Below are positions 1 to 9,159 of a stretch of 64,000 nucleotides of DNA, piece after piece. Positions within the stretch are counted from its first letter, which is position 1. The number at the start of each line of letters is the position of its first letter. This stretch comes from Hyphomicrobiales bacterium (lineage in GTDB: Bacteria > Pseudomonadota > Alphaproteobacteria > Rhizobiales > Rhizobiaceae), in contig UCII01000011.1 of the NCBI GenBank assembly GCA_900472485.1, forward strand, positions 124,001-188,000. The letters are read 5' to 3'. The translations under genes and the position numbers were made by a program. The notes beneath the pieces were generated by a model. That model was not told where the DNA came from. It saw only the letters and a list, made by a program, of their open reading frames with translations, and made no database searches.

Positions 1-173
1 GTGTAGCCACGCGCACCGGGAAGACGGGAGAGTGCGGCATCGATATTGGCTTGGGAGCGCGAACAGATCGCAACCCGCGCGCCTTCCTGCAGGAAGAGCT
101 CGGCACAGGCATAGCCTATGCCCTTCGAGCCGCCGGTGATCAGAACGACTTTATCCTTGAGGCCGAGGTCCAT
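1..173 (-). CDS. SDR-family oxidoreductase, N-terminal part only
   Basis: The gene runs off the left edge, so only the first 57 or so residues are seen, starting MDLGLKDKVVLITGG. The glycine-rich dinucleotide loop TGGSKGIG at about residues 13-20 and the beta-alpha-beta continuation (VAICSRSQANIDAAL) mark an NAD(P)-binding short-chain dehydrogenase/reductase. The ATG is at 173. The substrate cannot be inferred from this fragment. It shares its strand with the MurR-type regulator to its right, but a 101-base gap separates them. Confidence 0.85.
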   Translation of the reverse strand, partial: MDLGLKDKVVLITGGSKGIGYACAELFLQEGARVAICSRSQANIDAALSRLPGARGY

Positions 174-274
174 AGAGTGTCTCCGGTATGATTTGCTTGG
201 ATCGCCAAGCTACGTCCCGAAATCACCACCGTACAGGGTCGCGGTCGTCACAGCTTGGTTACCGGAGCCCGATC

Positions 275-1135
275 TTACGAAAGACGCTTGGCCTTCAGCA
301 CGGAAACGGCCGTCTCGCTATTATGGACATAGTCGTTGGCATCGGGCTGACGCTGCACCAGCAGAATGAACAGCAGATCGGTCAGCATCAGCTGCGCGTC
401 CCGGGCGGTGATCGCCGAGGAGCGGACGCGATCCTCGTCGCCGACGGTATGGAGGCAGATATCGGCGACGCGGGCGAGCGGGTTGTCCTGCAGCCCGGTG
501 ACGGCAATGACGGTTGCCTGACGCTGGCTTGCCAGTTCCGCGATCCGTAGCGTCTCGATGCTGGCGCCCGAATAGGAAAGCGCAAAGAGCAGGTCGTCCG
601 GCCCAAGCGTCGACGCGTTTGCCATCTGCACATGGCTGTCGCTGTCATGCAGCACATTGCGGCCGAGCTTCATCAGCTTGTAGGAAAAGTCGCGCGCGAC
701 CAGCGATGAGGCGCCGACGCCTGCCAGATGGATGCGCCGAGCATCATGAAGCGCCTCGAGCGCTTTTTCGATATCGGCTTCGTTGTTGACTGAGATCGTC
801 TGCTGCATGGCCTGCATCTTGCTGCCGAGCAGCTTCTGCAGGATCGTGAGATAGCCGTCGCCCACTTCGATCGTGCCGTGGATCATGCCGGCCGGCGCCT
901 GCCATTCCTGCGCTTTCGCCTCGCTGACGGCGAGCTTCAGCTCTTGATAGCCAGCATAGCCGAGCTTCTGGCTGAATTTCACGACGCTCGACTGGCTGCG
1001 GCCCGTTTCGACAGCAAGCGCGGCGGAAGAAAGGCGCAGCATCTGGTCGGGATTGTCGATGATGAACTGGCCGATCTGACGATCGGCGGGGGCCATGGTT
1101 TCGAGCTGCGCGCTGATTTTCTTTAAGATCGACAT
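275..1135 (-). CDS. murR: MurR/RpiR-family transcriptional regulator
   Basis: 286 residues in the usual RpiR layout: an N-terminal HTH_6 domain (about residues 1-77, with the recognition helix near GRSQSSVVKFSQKLGY) and a C-terminal SIS sugar-phosphate isomerase-like domain (about 125-250, containing GVGASSLVARDFSYK and LSYSGAS). Members of this family sense phosphosugars; E. coli MurR senses MurNAc-6-phosphate. It is divergent from murA, and a perfect palindrome lies in the shared intergenic region, with a second copy before murQ. From this context I infer that it represses MurNAc catabolism. The ligand itself is not shown by the sequence. Confidence 0.85.
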   Translation of the reverse strand: MSILKKISAQLETMAPADRQIGQFIIDNPDQMLRLSSAALAVETGRSQSSVVKFSQKLGYAGYQELKLAVSEAKAQEWQAPAGMIHGTIEVGDGYLTILQKLLGSKMQAMQQTISVNNEADIEKALEALHDARRIHLAGVGASSLVARDFSYKLMKLGRNVLHDSDSHVQMANASTLGPDDLLFALSYSGASIETLRIAELASQRQATVIAVTGLQDNPLARVADICLHTVGDEDRVRSSAITARDAQLMLTDLLFILLVQRQPDANDYVHNSETAVSVLKAKRLS

Positions 1136-1249
1136 TTGTCCCTTCGAGCCATCGAGGCCGCTTCACCCGCCGACACGAGCGCACCGAAAATAGCATCCGG
1201 TTCTAGCTCGGCAATCTCGCTTCATGCGATCGGACATTATCATAGCAAA

Positions 1250-1303
1250 TTGGAATAAAAAATTCCAAAACTGGTTGACACTCTGGAATGGCCGATTAGT
1301 CTT
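1250..1303 (+). promoter_or_regulatory. murA promoter with MurR-type operator
   Basis: TTGGAATAAAAAATTCCAA (1250-1268) is a perfect inverted repeat with core GGAAT-N5-ATTCC. Eight bases after the core comes TTGACA (1275-1280), then 17 bases, then a weak -10 TAGTCT (1298-1303). A further GGAAT half-site (1285-1289) sits inside the spacer, where a bound repressor would block polymerase. The same arrangement recurs before murQ. Confidence 0.7.
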
Positions 1304-1362
1304 TGGAGGAAATGCGTGAAGGACTCGTGGCGTCCTCACCTTTTCCTCGACGGATTTTTATC

Positions 1363-2619
1363 ATGGACAGACTTCGCATCTCCGGCGGCAAAAGGTTGCA
1401 GGGCGCGGTGACTATCGCCGGCGCCAAGAATGCCGCCTTGCCGCAGATCGCAGCGGCACTCTTGAGCCCATACCCGCTGGAACTGACGAACCTGCCCGCA
1501 GTCAGCGATGTCGAGAACATGCTCGACGTCATCGCCCTTCACCGTGCCGGAGTTGAGCGCGGGCCGCATGGCACGACGATCGATGCGCGCGAGCTCGTCT
1601 CTAAAGAGACGTCGTACGATACCGTCCGCCGCATGCGGGCGACCGTGCTGGTGCTGGCGCCGCTGCTTGCCCGCTTCGGTCACGCGCGTGTTTCCCTTCC
1701 TGGCGGCTGTGCCATCGGGGCGCGGCCCGTCGATATGCACATCAAGGCCCTGGCGACTCTGGGCGCCGATATTGCGATCGAAAGCGGCCTGATCGTCGCA
1801 TCGGCTTCAAATGGGCTGAAGGGCGCGCGGATCGTGCTGAGTTCGCCATCCGTGGGTGCGACGGAAACGGCCATGATGGCTGCCTGCGCCGCCAAGGGAG
1901 AAACCGAGATCCTGAATGCCGCCCGCGAGCCGGAGGTGGCGGATCTCGCGGCCTGCCTCAGCGCTATGGGTGCGCGGATCGAAGGGGCGGGGACCCATCG
2001 CATCCTCATCGATGGTGACACCAACTGGCGTCCGGCCAAGCATCACGGCATCCCTGACCGCATAGAAGCCGGCACCTATGCCGTTGCGGCGGCGATCACC
2101 GGCGGTCAGCTCGAGCTTATCCATGCACGGCTGGAAAATCTGGCTTCGGTCGTCCAGGCGCTTGAGGCCATGGGCGTCAGCGTCTGGCCGAGCGATCGCG
2201 GACTGGTCGTCTCTAGGAACGGCCCGCTCAAGGGAGCCGATATTACCACCGAACCCTATCCGGGCTTCCCGACGGATTTACAGGCGCAGTTCATGGCGCT
2301 CGCCTGCTGCGCTGAAGGCGCGTCGCTGATCCGTGAGACGGTATTCGAAAACCGCTTCATGCATGTGCCGGAGCTGACGCGCCTGGGCGCCAACATCACC
2401 CTGCAGGGCACGACGGCACTGGTGCGTGGCGGAGCGCCGCTCAAGGGCGCGCAGGTGATGGCGACGGATCTCAGGGCGTCGGTGTCGCTGGTTCTCGCCG
2501 CCCTCGTGTCCAAGGGCGAAACCATCGTCAACCGCGTCTATCATCTCGACCGTGGCTATGAGCAGTTGGACCGCAAGCTGCGTCTCTGCGGCGCCGATAT
2601 CGAACGGCTGACGTCATGA
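1363..2619 (+). CDS. murA: UDP-N-acetylglucosamine 1-carboxyvinyltransferase (MurA) paralogue
   Basis: 418 residues from the ATG at 1363; the frame is open further upstream to a TTG, but the MDRLRISGG start matches the family and the upstream codons overlap the promoter. MurA transfers enolpyruvate from PEP to UDP-GlcNAc, the first committed step of peptidoglycan synthesis. Active-site features are intact: K22-N23 (AKNAALP), the PEP-binding Cys116 in [13 protein letters not shown], the catalytic Asp in FPTDLQAQF, and Arg in ATDLRAS. It overlaps the next gene by ATGA. Its place in a recycling locus rather than a dcw-type cluster suggests a second, conditionally expressed copy, but only a genome search could show whether another murA exists. 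Confidence 0.88.
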   Translation: MDRLRISGGKRLQGAVTIAGAKNAALPQIAAALLSPYPLELTNLPAVSDVENMLDVIALHRAGVERGPHGTTIDARELVSKETSYDTVRRMRATVLVLAPLLARFGHARVSLPGGCAIGARPVDMHIKALATLGADIAIESGLIVASASNGLKGARIVLSSPSVGATETAMMAACAAKGETEILNAAREPEVADLAACLSAMGARIEGAGTHRILIDGDTNWRPAKHHGIPDRIEAGTYAVAAAITGGQLELIHARLENLASVVQALEAMGVSVWPSDRGLVVSRNGPLKGADITTEPYPGFPTDLQAQFMALACCAEGASLIRETVFENRFMHVPELTRLGANITLQGTTALVRGGAPLKGAQVMATDLRASVSLVLAALVSKGETIVNRVYHLDRGYEQLDRKLRLCGADIERLTS

Positions 2620-3515
2620 CCGCCGTATCGGAAAACGCTCCTTATTTCCTCGGCATCGATGGCGGCGGTACTGGCTGCCGGGCCCGCATCGAGGATGCTG
2701 AAGGCACGATTTTAGGGCAGGGATTGTCCGGCCCGGCAACGACTAGGCTCGGGATCGCCGAAGCATGGGCGTCGATTTCGCGTGCCTTTGACGCAGCAAT
2801 AGAAGAAGCCCGGTTGAGTGCCGACGATATCGGGCGCATCCACGTCGGCGTCGGGCTGGCGGGCATCGGCCGCAAGGGTGCGCTTGATGCGTTGAAGGCG
2901 ATAAAACACCCATTTGCCAGTATCGATTTCATCAGCGACGGGGAGGGCGCCTGCCTCGGCGCGCATTCCGGTCGCGATGGTGCGATCGTCATCGCGGGGA
3001 CGGGTTCGATCGGCCTCGGTCTCGTCGAAGGACGGCAATTGCGGGTCGGCGGCTATGGTTTTCCGATTTCGGATGAAGGCAGCGGCGCCTATCTCGGGCT
3101 GAAGGCCGTGCAGCTTGCGCTGCGCGCCCATGACGGTCGCGAACAGAAGACGGCGCTGCTGGCCGAGATTATGCAGCGCTTCCAGAACGATCCGATGGAG
3201 GCGGTCGCCTGGATGGACCGGGCTTCGGCCACGGATTATGCGGCCCTAGCACCCATGGTCCTCCGCCATGCCGATCAGGGCGATGCCGTCGCGCGACAGA
3301 TCGTGCAAGGTGCGGCCGGCCATATCGATACGCTGGTTCGCACCCTGTTTGAAAAGGGCGCGCCGCGTGTCTGTCTGCTTGGCGGTCTCGCAAGCCCACT
3401 CGAGCCTTGGCTTGCACCCGATGTGCGCCGTCGCTTGAAACCCGTCGACGGTGACGCCGTATCTGGTGCGATCATTCTGGCAAGACGGACTATTTGCGGT
3501 TCTCGAACCGAATGA
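2616..3515 (+). CDS. BadF/BadG/BcrA/BcrD-type amino-sugar kinase (GlcNAc kinase-like)
   Basis: 299 residues of the ASKHA fold. Phosphate-1 motif FLGIDGGGTGCRA is near residues 11-23, phosphate-2 motif AIVIAGTGSIGLG near 125-137, and the adenosine motif CLLGGLASPL near 255. This architecture is typical of N-acetylglucosamine/glucosamine kinases, which phosphorylate free amino sugars with ATP in the cytoplasm. Translationally coupled to murA by ATGA. In this locus the plausible substrates are GlcNAc or MurNAc freed from imported muropeptides; family membership is clear, the substrate is inferred. Confidence 0.8.
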   Translation: MTAVSENAPYFLGIDGGGTGCRARIEDAEGTILGQGLSGPATTRLGIAEAWASISRAFDAAIEEARLSADDIGRIHVGVGLAGIGRKGALDALKAIKHPFASIDFISDGEGACLGAHSGRDGAIVIAGTGSIGLGLVEGRQLRVGGYGFPISDEGSGAYLGLKAVQLALRAHDGREQKTALLAEIMQRFQNDPMEAVAWMDRASATDYAALAPMVLRHADQGDAVARQIVQGAAGHIDTLVRTLFEKGAPRVCLLGGLASPLEPWLAPDVRRRLKPVDGDAVSGAIILARRTICGSRTE

Positions 3516-3577
3516 CCACGGGATGCAATAAACGTCTTTTCCTTTCCTCTTGATTCCATCAACGGCGAACCCTATTT

Positions 3578-3593
3578 TGACTACATATGGTCA
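3578..3593. promoter_or_regulatory. imperfect palindrome before the Phd/PIN pair
   Basis: TGACTACATATGGTCA has TGAC/GTCA arms around a CATATG-like centre and ends 18 bases before the antitoxin ATG. It is a plausible site for autorepression by the antitoxin, judged only from position and symmetry. Confidence 0.35.
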
Positions 3594-3611
3594 TTTTAGA
3601 TTGAGGGCTTG

Positions 3612-3863
3612 ATGTCGACAATCAGCGTAGCCGAGGCAAAGGCAGGCTTTGCCAATCTGGTCGATGAAGCCGCCAACGGTGATTTTGTCACCATCACGCG
3701 CCACGGGAAGCCCGCTGCCGTGCTTGTGTCCGTCGAAGCAGCTGAGGCCGCAAAGAAGGCTTTGGAGAAACCAAGGCCGAATTTCGGGGATTTCCTGCTC
3801 ACCTTTCCCGGTGGTGTCGATCCGGATCGAAACTCCTCAAAAATGAGGGACGTTGATCTGTGA
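3612..3863 (+). CDS. Phd/YefM-family antitoxin
   Basis: 83 residues, starting at ATG 3612 behind a GAGGG site (MSTISVAEAKAGFANLVDEA). The opening 'ISVAEAKAGFANLVDEAANGDFVTITRHGKPAAVLVS' pattern is the Phd/YefM DNA-binding fold: it binds operator DNA with its N-terminus and neutralises the toxin with its C-terminal tail. The stop overlaps the toxin start as GTGA, giving the tight coupling expected for a type II toxin-antitoxin pair. The pair sits between the amino-sugar kinase and murQ and appears to be an insertion into the recycling locus. Confidence 0.88.
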   Translation: MSTISVAEAKAGFANLVDEAANGDFVTITRHGKPAAVLVSVEAAEAAKKALEKPRPNFGDFLLTFPGGVDPDRNSSKMRDVDL

Positions 3864-4309
3864 CGGGGTACCTGCTCGATACAAATATTATCAGCAGGTT
3901 TGCGCCGGATAAGGTGTCGCCGTCCGATGCCATCCGGATCTGGTTCCACAGTCAGGGCGAAGCCGATGCGCTCTTTCTATCGGCAATGTCAGTCTCGGAG
4001 ATCGAAAAGGGAATACGCTCCCTTCATCGTCGTGGCGGAACTGAGCGAGCCAAGCGCCTTTCTGACTGGCTCGATTTCATCACCGACAGTTTTAGTGATC
4101 GTATCCTACCCATGGATACGGTGGTCGCGCGGATCGGCGGCGCTCTGGAAGACGACGCCCTGAGCAAGGGCCACAATCCCGGCCTCGGCGACATTATCAT
4201 TGCAGCGACGGCACGGGCTTATGACCTGACCGTCATCACCGAGAACTTGCGGCATTTCCAACCGCTCGACGTATCGGCTGATCTTCCGGCGATCTTCAGA
4301 TCGGAATGA
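3860..4309 (+). CDS. PIN-domain toxin (VapC-like ribonuclease)
   Basis: 149 residues, GTG start overlapping the antitoxin stop. PIN-domain acidic residues are visible: YLLDTNIISRFAP at the N-terminus (Asp in LDTN), a Glu in SVSEIEKGI, and Asp residues in NPGLGDIIIAATARAYDLTVITEN near the C-terminus. These coordinate Mg2+ in VapC-type endoribonucleases that cut tRNA or rRNA. Pairing of a Phd antitoxin with a PIN toxin is common. The RNA target is unknown. Confidence 0.88.
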   Translation: MTGYLLDTNIISRFAPDKVSPSDAIRIWFHSQGEADALFLSAMSVSEIEKGIRSLHRRGGTERAKRLSDWLDFITDSFSDRILPMDTVVARIGGALEDDALSKGHNPGLGDIIIAATARAYDLTVITENLRHFQPLDVSADLPAIFRSE

Positions 4310-4704
4310 TCGCTATTTCCATATTGAATAGCAATCAGCACGATGATGCCATCTCTACGATTAAGCTGACCGATCTGGGCCCGCAGCGCTAGCAGGCGTG
4401 GTCGGCAAATCACACTTCCTGCCGTGCGCTGCCGTCGCATAATCGCGTTGGTGAATTTGCGCGGCAGAATTGGAATATTTTATTCCTTTATAGATTGACG
4501 AAAGGAATAATCGGACATAGTGTTAACCAAGGTAAACAGGGAGTGGGCAGGAAGCGAAGCCGAAAAAGGCCGTCCGAGCCCTGGCTGATTTTGATCGGCC
4601 GTCTGACTGAAAGCCGATCCTTGCTGCGGTGTGTTCGATATTAAAATGATCGAACTTGCTGCTGCGAGCTATTGATATCGAAGCGTTATCTCGCGAGCAG
4701 GCCC
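4310..4704. promoter_or_regulatory. murQ upstream region with second MurR-type operator
   Basis: This 395-base gap holds GGAAT-ATTTT-ATTCC (4472-4486), the same palindrome as before murA. As there, it is followed after 8 bases by TTGACG (4495-4500), a 17-base spacer containing another GGAAT (4504-4508), and TAGTGT (4518-4523) as a weak -10. The stretch 4310-4460 and the roughly 180-base leader 4524-4704 show no other feature I recognise. Confidence 0.7.
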
Positions 4705-5628
4705 ATGACAGAACAGAAGTTGATATCCGAACTGGAGCAATTGGTTTCCGAAGGGCGCAATCCGAATACGATGCATATCGATCTGCTGCCGACCTTCGAT
4801 ATCCTGCGTGAAATGAACTATGAGGATCAGACGGTGCCTCTCGCCGTCGAGAAGGTGATCCCGGCAATAGCCGCCGCCGTCAATCAGATCGTGGCCGCCT
4901 TCCAGAAGGGCGGACGGCTGATCTATATGGGTGCCGGCACCAGCGGCCGGCTCGGCGTTCTCGACGCATCCGAATGCCCGCCGACCTTTAGTGTGCCGCC
5001 GGATATGGTCATTGGATTGATTGCAGGCGGCCCGGATGCGCTGCGGCGCTCGATCGAGGGTGCGGAGGACGATCCCACGCAGGGCCGCCAGGCGCTGGAG
5101 GGAATCAAGCTGGGCAAGGATGATGTTGTCGTCGGTATCGCGGTCAGCGGCCGCACGCCTTATGTGATCGGTGGCCTGAATTATGCCAAGAGCATCGGTG
5201 CCTTTACGGTTGCGCTCTCCTGTAACCCGAACTCAATGATCGCCGGCATTGCCGATCTGGCGATCTCACCTGTTGTCGGTCCGGAAATCCTGACCGGTTC
5301 GACTAGGCTAAAGTCGGGCACCGCGCAGAAACTCATTCTCAACATGCTGACGACGGCAAGCATGATCCGCATCGGCAAGAGCTATCAGAATCTGATGGTC
5401 GATGTCAGCGCTAGCAATAAAAAGCTTGTGGCGCGCGCCTCGCGCATCGTCATGCAGGCGACCGGCTGCACCCAGCAAGAAGCGCGCCGCGTGCTCGATC
5501 TGACCGGCAATGACGTCAAGCTTGCCATTCTGATGGAAATTACCGGGATGGGCATTGAAGAAGCCCGCGCGGCATTGCAGAACGCTGATGGATTCCTGCG
5601 CAAGGCCATCAACGCCAGAACAGCTTGA
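4705..5628 (+). CDS. murQ: N-acetylmuramic acid 6-phosphate etherase
   Basis: 307 residues from ATG 4705 ([13 protein letters not shown]); an upstream in-frame TTG at 4672 is less likely because family members start here. MurQ cleaves the lactyl ether of MurNAc-6-P to give GlcNAc-6-P and D-lactate. The SIS domain carries [20 protein letters not shown] with the catalytic-type Glu90 and SIEGAEDD with Glu121, both conserved in the family. It supplies the step after AnmK, encoded 6 kb downstream in the same orientation, which supports one MurNAc salvage pathway. It has its own operator-bearing promoter. Confidence 0.95.
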   Translation: MTEQKLISELEQLVSEGRNPNTMHIDLLPTFDILREMNYEDQTVPLAVEKVIPAIAAAVNQIVAAFQKGGRLIYMGAGTSGRLGVLDASECPPTFSVPPDMVIGLIAGGPDALRRSIEGAEDDPTQGRQALEGIKLGKDDVVVGIAVSGRTPYVIGGLNYAKSIGAFTVALSCNPNSMIAGIADLAISPVVGPEILTGSTRLKSGTAQKLILNMLTTASMIRIGKSYQNLMVDVSASNKKLVARASRIVMQATGCTQQEARRVLDLTGNDVKLAILMEITGMGIEEARAALQNADGFLRKAINARTA

Positions 5629-5636
5629 GGTAATCG

Positions 5637-5652
5637 TCGCGGCATGCCGCGA
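5637..5652. repeat. 16-bp perfect palindrome between murQ and the binding-protein gene
   Basis: TCGCGGCATGCCGCGA lies 9 bases after the murQ stop. In RNA it could form a short GC hairpin; there is no T-run, so an mRNA-processing or partial-attenuation role is a guess. Confidence 0.45.
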
Positions 5653-5710
5653 TGGCAATCAATAGGCCAAAATCGGCCGGGGACATTTAAAAAAATTTGG
5701 AGGACTGAAA

Positions 5711-7231
5711 GTGAAAGGGAATTTTGCAAAGACGCTGATTTCGGGAGTAGCGTTGGCCGTGGGGATTGGTCTGGCGACCGTCGCGATTCCGGCGCAGGCA
5801 GCGACGCTGCGTATGGCATGGTCGCAGGACGCAACCGGGCTTGATCCGCATAAGCAGACGGCCTTCTCCTCCATCCGCCTGCTGGAACTGATCTATGAGC
5901 CGCTCGTTCGTCTCGACGGCAATCTGCAGATCGCGCCCGGTGTGGCCGAAAGCTGGCAGTTCTCGCCCGACGGCAAGCAGCTGACCTTCAAGCTCAATGC
6001 CAAGGCAAAGTTCCAGAACGGCGCGCCGGTAACTTCGGCTGATGTCAAGGCCTCCTTCCAGCGCATTCTCGATCAGGCAACCGCCGCGGTCGCCCGCGCC
6101 AATTTCCTGTCGATCGCGAGCATCGACACGCCCGATGCCAATACCGTTGTCTTCAATCTGTCGCAGCCCGACGTTCCCCTTCTGACGGCCATGACGAGCC
6201 TCAATGCTGCCGTCGTGCCGGCCAGCGAAATCACCGCCGGCACTATCGGCACGAAGGCGATCGGCTCCGGCCCCTTCAAGCTCGACAGCTGGGTTCCGAA
6301 TTCCAAGGAAATCCTGAGCGCCAACAAGGATTGGGCCGGCGGTGCCACCGGCGTCGATGGCATCAATATCAGCGTGTTGCCGGATGAAACCGCGATCCTT
6401 GCGTCGCTCCGCACCGGTCAGATCGATTTCGCGCTGCTCAACGATCCACTCGTGGCAACGCTTGTGCCGAAGGAGCCGAAGCTGCAGCTCACTCGCACGC
6501 CAGTGCTCTCCTACAACGTCCTGCAGCTTAATCCCTCGCGCAAGCCGATGGATCAGCTCGCCGTGCGTCAGGCGATCTCCTGCGCCCTCGATCGCAAAGA
6601 TGTGATGGATACGGCCGCCCTCGGCGAAGGCAAGGTGACCGGGCCGCTGACGATGCCGCTTTATGCGACCGATCCCAGCAAACTCTTCTGCTACACGCGC
6701 GATGTTGCCAAGGCGAAGAAGCTGATGGCCGATGCCGGCTTTGCCAACGGCTTCTCTGCTACCGTGATCGCCGCAACCGGCGAGCCGCCGACCGCCACGG
6801 CCGAAGCGCAGGTCATCCAGTCGCAACTCGCAGAAATCGGCATTAAGCTCGATATCAAGGTGATGGAACTGAACGTCTATGTCGACACCTGGCTCAAGGG
6901 CAATTTCGACATGGCCGTTGCGCTGAACGGCGGTAGTGCCGACCCCTATTCGATGTACAATCGTTACTGGACCAAGACGGGCAACCTGCAGAAGGTCGCC
7001 AATTATATCGACGACACGCTCGACAGCCTGATGCAGAAGGGCCGCGCCGAAACCGATCCGGCCAAGCGCAAGGAAATCTTTGCCGAGTTCGAAAAGCACC
7101 TTGCCGAAGTCTCGCCCTGGATCTGGCTCTATACGGCTTATGGCTACACGGCCGAGCAAAAGAACGTCGAGGGCTTCGTGCCGACGCCGACCGGTTCGCT
7201 GTTCGGTCTGAGCAAAGTCACGATCAAGTAA
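5711..7231 (+). CDS. periplasmic substrate-binding protein of a peptide-type (family 5) ABC importer
   Basis: 506 residues with a GTG start preceded by GGAGGA. A signal peptide ends at AIPAQA (residue 30). The mature protein opens TLRMAWSQDATGLDPH, typical of the DppA/OppA family, and contains YEPLVRLDGNLQIAPGVAESWQFSPDG, the family signature. It captures ligand in the periplasm and hands it to the two permeases that follow. Family 5 proteins bind peptides, but muropeptide and sugar binders exist, for example the YejBEF-YepA system of Agrobacterium. The murQ/anmK context makes a muropeptide or MurNAc-containing ligand the best inference. Confidence 0.88.
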   Translation: MKGNFAKTLISGVALAVGIGLATVAIPAQAATLRMAWSQDATGLDPHKQTAFSSIRLLELIYEPLVRLDGNLQIAPGVAESWQFSPDGKQLTFKLNAKAKFQNGAPVTSADVKASFQRILDQATAAVARANFLSIASIDTPDANTVVFNLSQPDVPLLTAMTSLNAAVVPASEITAGTIGTKAIGSGPFKLDSWVPNSKEILSANKDWAGGATGVDGINISVLPDETAILASLRTGQIDFALLNDPLVATLVPKEPKLQLTRTPVLSYNVLQLNPSRKPMDQLAVRQAISCALDRKDVMDTAALGEGKVTGPLTMPLYATDPSKLFCYTRDVAKAKKLMADAGFANGFSATVIAATGEPPTATAEAQVIQSQLAEIGIKLDIKVMELNVYVDTWLKGNFDMAVALNGGSADPYSMYNRYWTKTGNLQKVANYIDDTLDSLMQKGRAETDPAKRKEIFAEFEKHLAEVSPWIWLYTAYGYTAEQKNVEGFVPTPTGSLFGLSKVTIK

Positions 7232-7245
7232 CGCTGATCCGGACC

Positions 7246-7344
7246 TAGAGCATTTCCCTTTCAATCTATGTCATGGAAATGCTCTATCTCTTTGTTTTTA
7301 AGCAATTTCAGCTGTCAGTTCACGTTTTCGTTTAGCTGAAGTTG
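7246..7344 (+). repeat. two consecutive stem-loops between binding protein and permease
   Basis: TAGAGCATTTCC (7246-7257) pairs perfectly with GGAAATGCTCTA (7275-7286). CAATTTCAGCT (7303-7313) pairs with AGCTGAAGTTG (7334-7344) with one G-U. They fill the gap after the binding-protein gene and may protect its mRNA end, raising its level over the membrane subunits. The first resembles a dispersed rhizobial palindrome, but I could not confirm that. Confidence 0.6.
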
Positions 7345-7360
7345 TTCTAGAGGAATTGCA

Positions 7361-8320
7361 ATGTCATATCTGACGCGCCGGCTGATGACATTCCCGCTGA
7401 TCATGCTGGGCGTGTCCATCTTCGTCTTCGTCGCCATTCGGCTGGTGCCGGGCGATGCGATTACGGCGATGCTCGGAACCAATGCGGGCCTGCTGACACC
7501 GGAACAGCGAGACGCCCTTGCGGCTTACTTCGGTATCGATCAGTCATGGCCCGTCCAATACTGGCATTGGTTACTTGGCGTATTTCAGGGCAATCTCGGC
7601 ATATCCGTGACCTACGGTAAGCCGGTGCTCGATATCATCCTGGAGCGCTTTCCGCTTACGCTCGAGCTTGCGCTGCTCTCCATGATAATAGCGCTCGCGA
7701 TCGGCCTGCCGGCGGGCGTCTTTGCGGCCACGCGCAGCGAAAAACTGTCCGATCTTGCCGTGCGCATCGTCGCCATGATCGGGCAGTCCACGCCGAACTT
7801 CGTTCTCGGGCTTCTTCTCATCTATGCCTTGTCGGCCGGCTTCGGCGTGTTGCCGACCATGGGCGCATTCACACCTCTTTGGGAGAATCCGCTCGAAAAT
7901 CTCGGCCAAATGATCCTGCCCGCATTGACCCTCGGTTTTGCCTTTGCCGCGTCGGTGACGCGCGTGGTGCGCTCGGCCATGCTCGATGTCCTGAGCGATG
8001 ATTATGTCCGCACTGCCCGTAGCCGGGGCGTGCCGGCGCGTGGCGTCATCTGGCGGCATGCCCTGCCGAATGCGTTGATCCCGGTGGTGACGCTGAGCGG
8101 CGTCGAATTCGGCTACCTGCTCGGCGGCGCCGTATTAGTCGAACAGATCTATGCCCTGCCGGGGCTCGGCCGCATGGTGCTCGATGCCATCCTGCAGCGC
8201 GATTATGCGCTGGTGCAGGGCAGTGTGCTGTTCATTGCCTTCAACTTCATGATCGTCAATCTGCTCGTCGATCTCGCCTATGTTGCGCTTGATCCGCGCG
8301 TTCGGCTGGGAGAAGGCTGA
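7361..8320 (+). CDS. ABC transporter permease, DppB/OppB type
   Basis: 319 residues with six hydrophobic segments: an N-terminal helix (MTFPLIMLGVSIFVFVAIRLVPGDAI) and the DppB-like periplasmic loop, then five more. The cytoplasmic EAA-type loop RTARSRGVPARGVIWRHALPNALIPVV, near residue 210, docks on the ATPase. The RBS is AGAGGA before ATG 7361. The stop overlaps the next start as TGATG. It forms the channel with the next gene product. Confidence 0.9.
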   Translation: MSYLTRRLMTFPLIMLGVSIFVFVAIRLVPGDAITAMLGTNAGLLTPEQRDALAAYFGIDQSWPVQYWHWLLGVFQGNLGISVTYGKPVLDIILERFPLTLELALLSMIIALAIGLPAGVFAATRSEKLSDLAVRIVAMIGQSTPNFVLGLLLIYALSAGFGVLPTMGAFTPLWENPLENLGQMILPALTLGFAFAASVTRVVRSAMLDVLSDDYVRTARSRGVPARGVIWRHALPNALIPVVTLSGVEFGYLLGGAVLVEQIYALPGLGRMVLDAILQRDYALVQGSVLFIAFNFMIVNLLVDLAYVALDPRVRLGEG

Positions 8321-9159
8321 TGCGGATCGGCAAGGCTATTTTCGGACATACGAGCGGTCGGATTGGCGGCGTCATCGTCCTCATCTACATCCTGCTTGCC
8401 ATTCTCGGCACGCTCGGTGTCACGCCGCACGACCCACTGACGCAGAACAGGATCGACCGCTTGCACGCCCCGAGCCTCACCTACTGGATGGGCACGGATC
8501 TTTTCGGCCGCGATGTCGCGAGCCGCCTGATGCATGGCATCGGCGAATCCTTCATCGTAGCCTTCTTCTCCGTTGCCTTTGCGACCTTGCTCGGTACGCT
8601 GCTTGGCTTGACGGCGGCATGGTCTGGCAAGCGCTGGGATGGCATCATCATGCGCGCGATGGATGTGCTTCTAGCCTTCCCGGCGATCCTGCTTGCATTG
8701 CTGATCATCGCCATCGTCGGCCCCGGCACCTGGACCAGCGTTGCCGCGATTGCGATCGTCTATACGCCGATTTTTACCCGCGTGGTGCGAGGCCCGGCCC
8801 TTTCGCTGAAGGCACGCGATTTCGTTGATGCCGCCCGCACCTTCGGCAGCAGCCGGTCCTACATCCTTACGCGGCATCTCCTGCTCAATCTCGTCGCACC
8901 CTTGACTGTGCAGGTAACGCTGGCGCTTGCCTGGTCGTTGCTGACGGAAGCGGGCCTGAGCTTCCTTGGCTTGGGGACACAGCCGCCGGCCTCCTCGCTA
9001 GGCTTGATGCTGAGCGACAGCCGCAATCTCATGGAAACGGCACCCTGGCTGCTGATCTTCCCTGGCGTAACCATCATGATCTCTATTCTCGGCTTCAACC
9101 TGCTCGGCGATGCCCTGCGCGATATCCTTGATCCAAAGATGCGGAGGGCGACGGTATGA
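8320..9159 (+). CDS. ABC transporter permease, DppC/OppC type
   Basis: 279 residues with several membrane helices and the family loop DAARTFGSSRSYILTRHLLLNLVAPL near residue 170. The N-terminal signature THDPLTQNRIDRLHAPS-like segment (here TPHDPLTQNRIDRL) and YWMGTDLFGRDVASRLM are typical of OppC. It overlaps the previous gene by TGATG and the following ATPase gene by ATGA, so it is part of one translationally coupled set. Confidence 0.9.
   Translation: MRIGKAIFGHTSGRIGGVIVLIYILLAILGTLGVTPHDPLTQNRIDRLHAPSLTYWMGTDLFGRDVASRLMHGIGESFIVAFFSVAFATLLGTLLGLTAAWSGKRWDGIIMRAMDVLLAFPAILLALLIIAIVGPGTWTSVAAIAIVYTPIFTRVVRGPALSLKARDFVDAARTFGSSRSYILTRHLLLNLVAPLTVQVTLALAWSLLTEAGLSFLGLGTQPPASSLGLMLSDSRNLMETAPWLLIFPGVTIMISILGFNLLGDALRDILDPKMRRATV

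Noticed and set aside
1303..1362. Earlier TTG, ATG or GTG starts for murA
   Set aside because: They fall on or beside the predicted -10 and transcription start, and family alignment by eye places the start at MDRLRISGG (1363).
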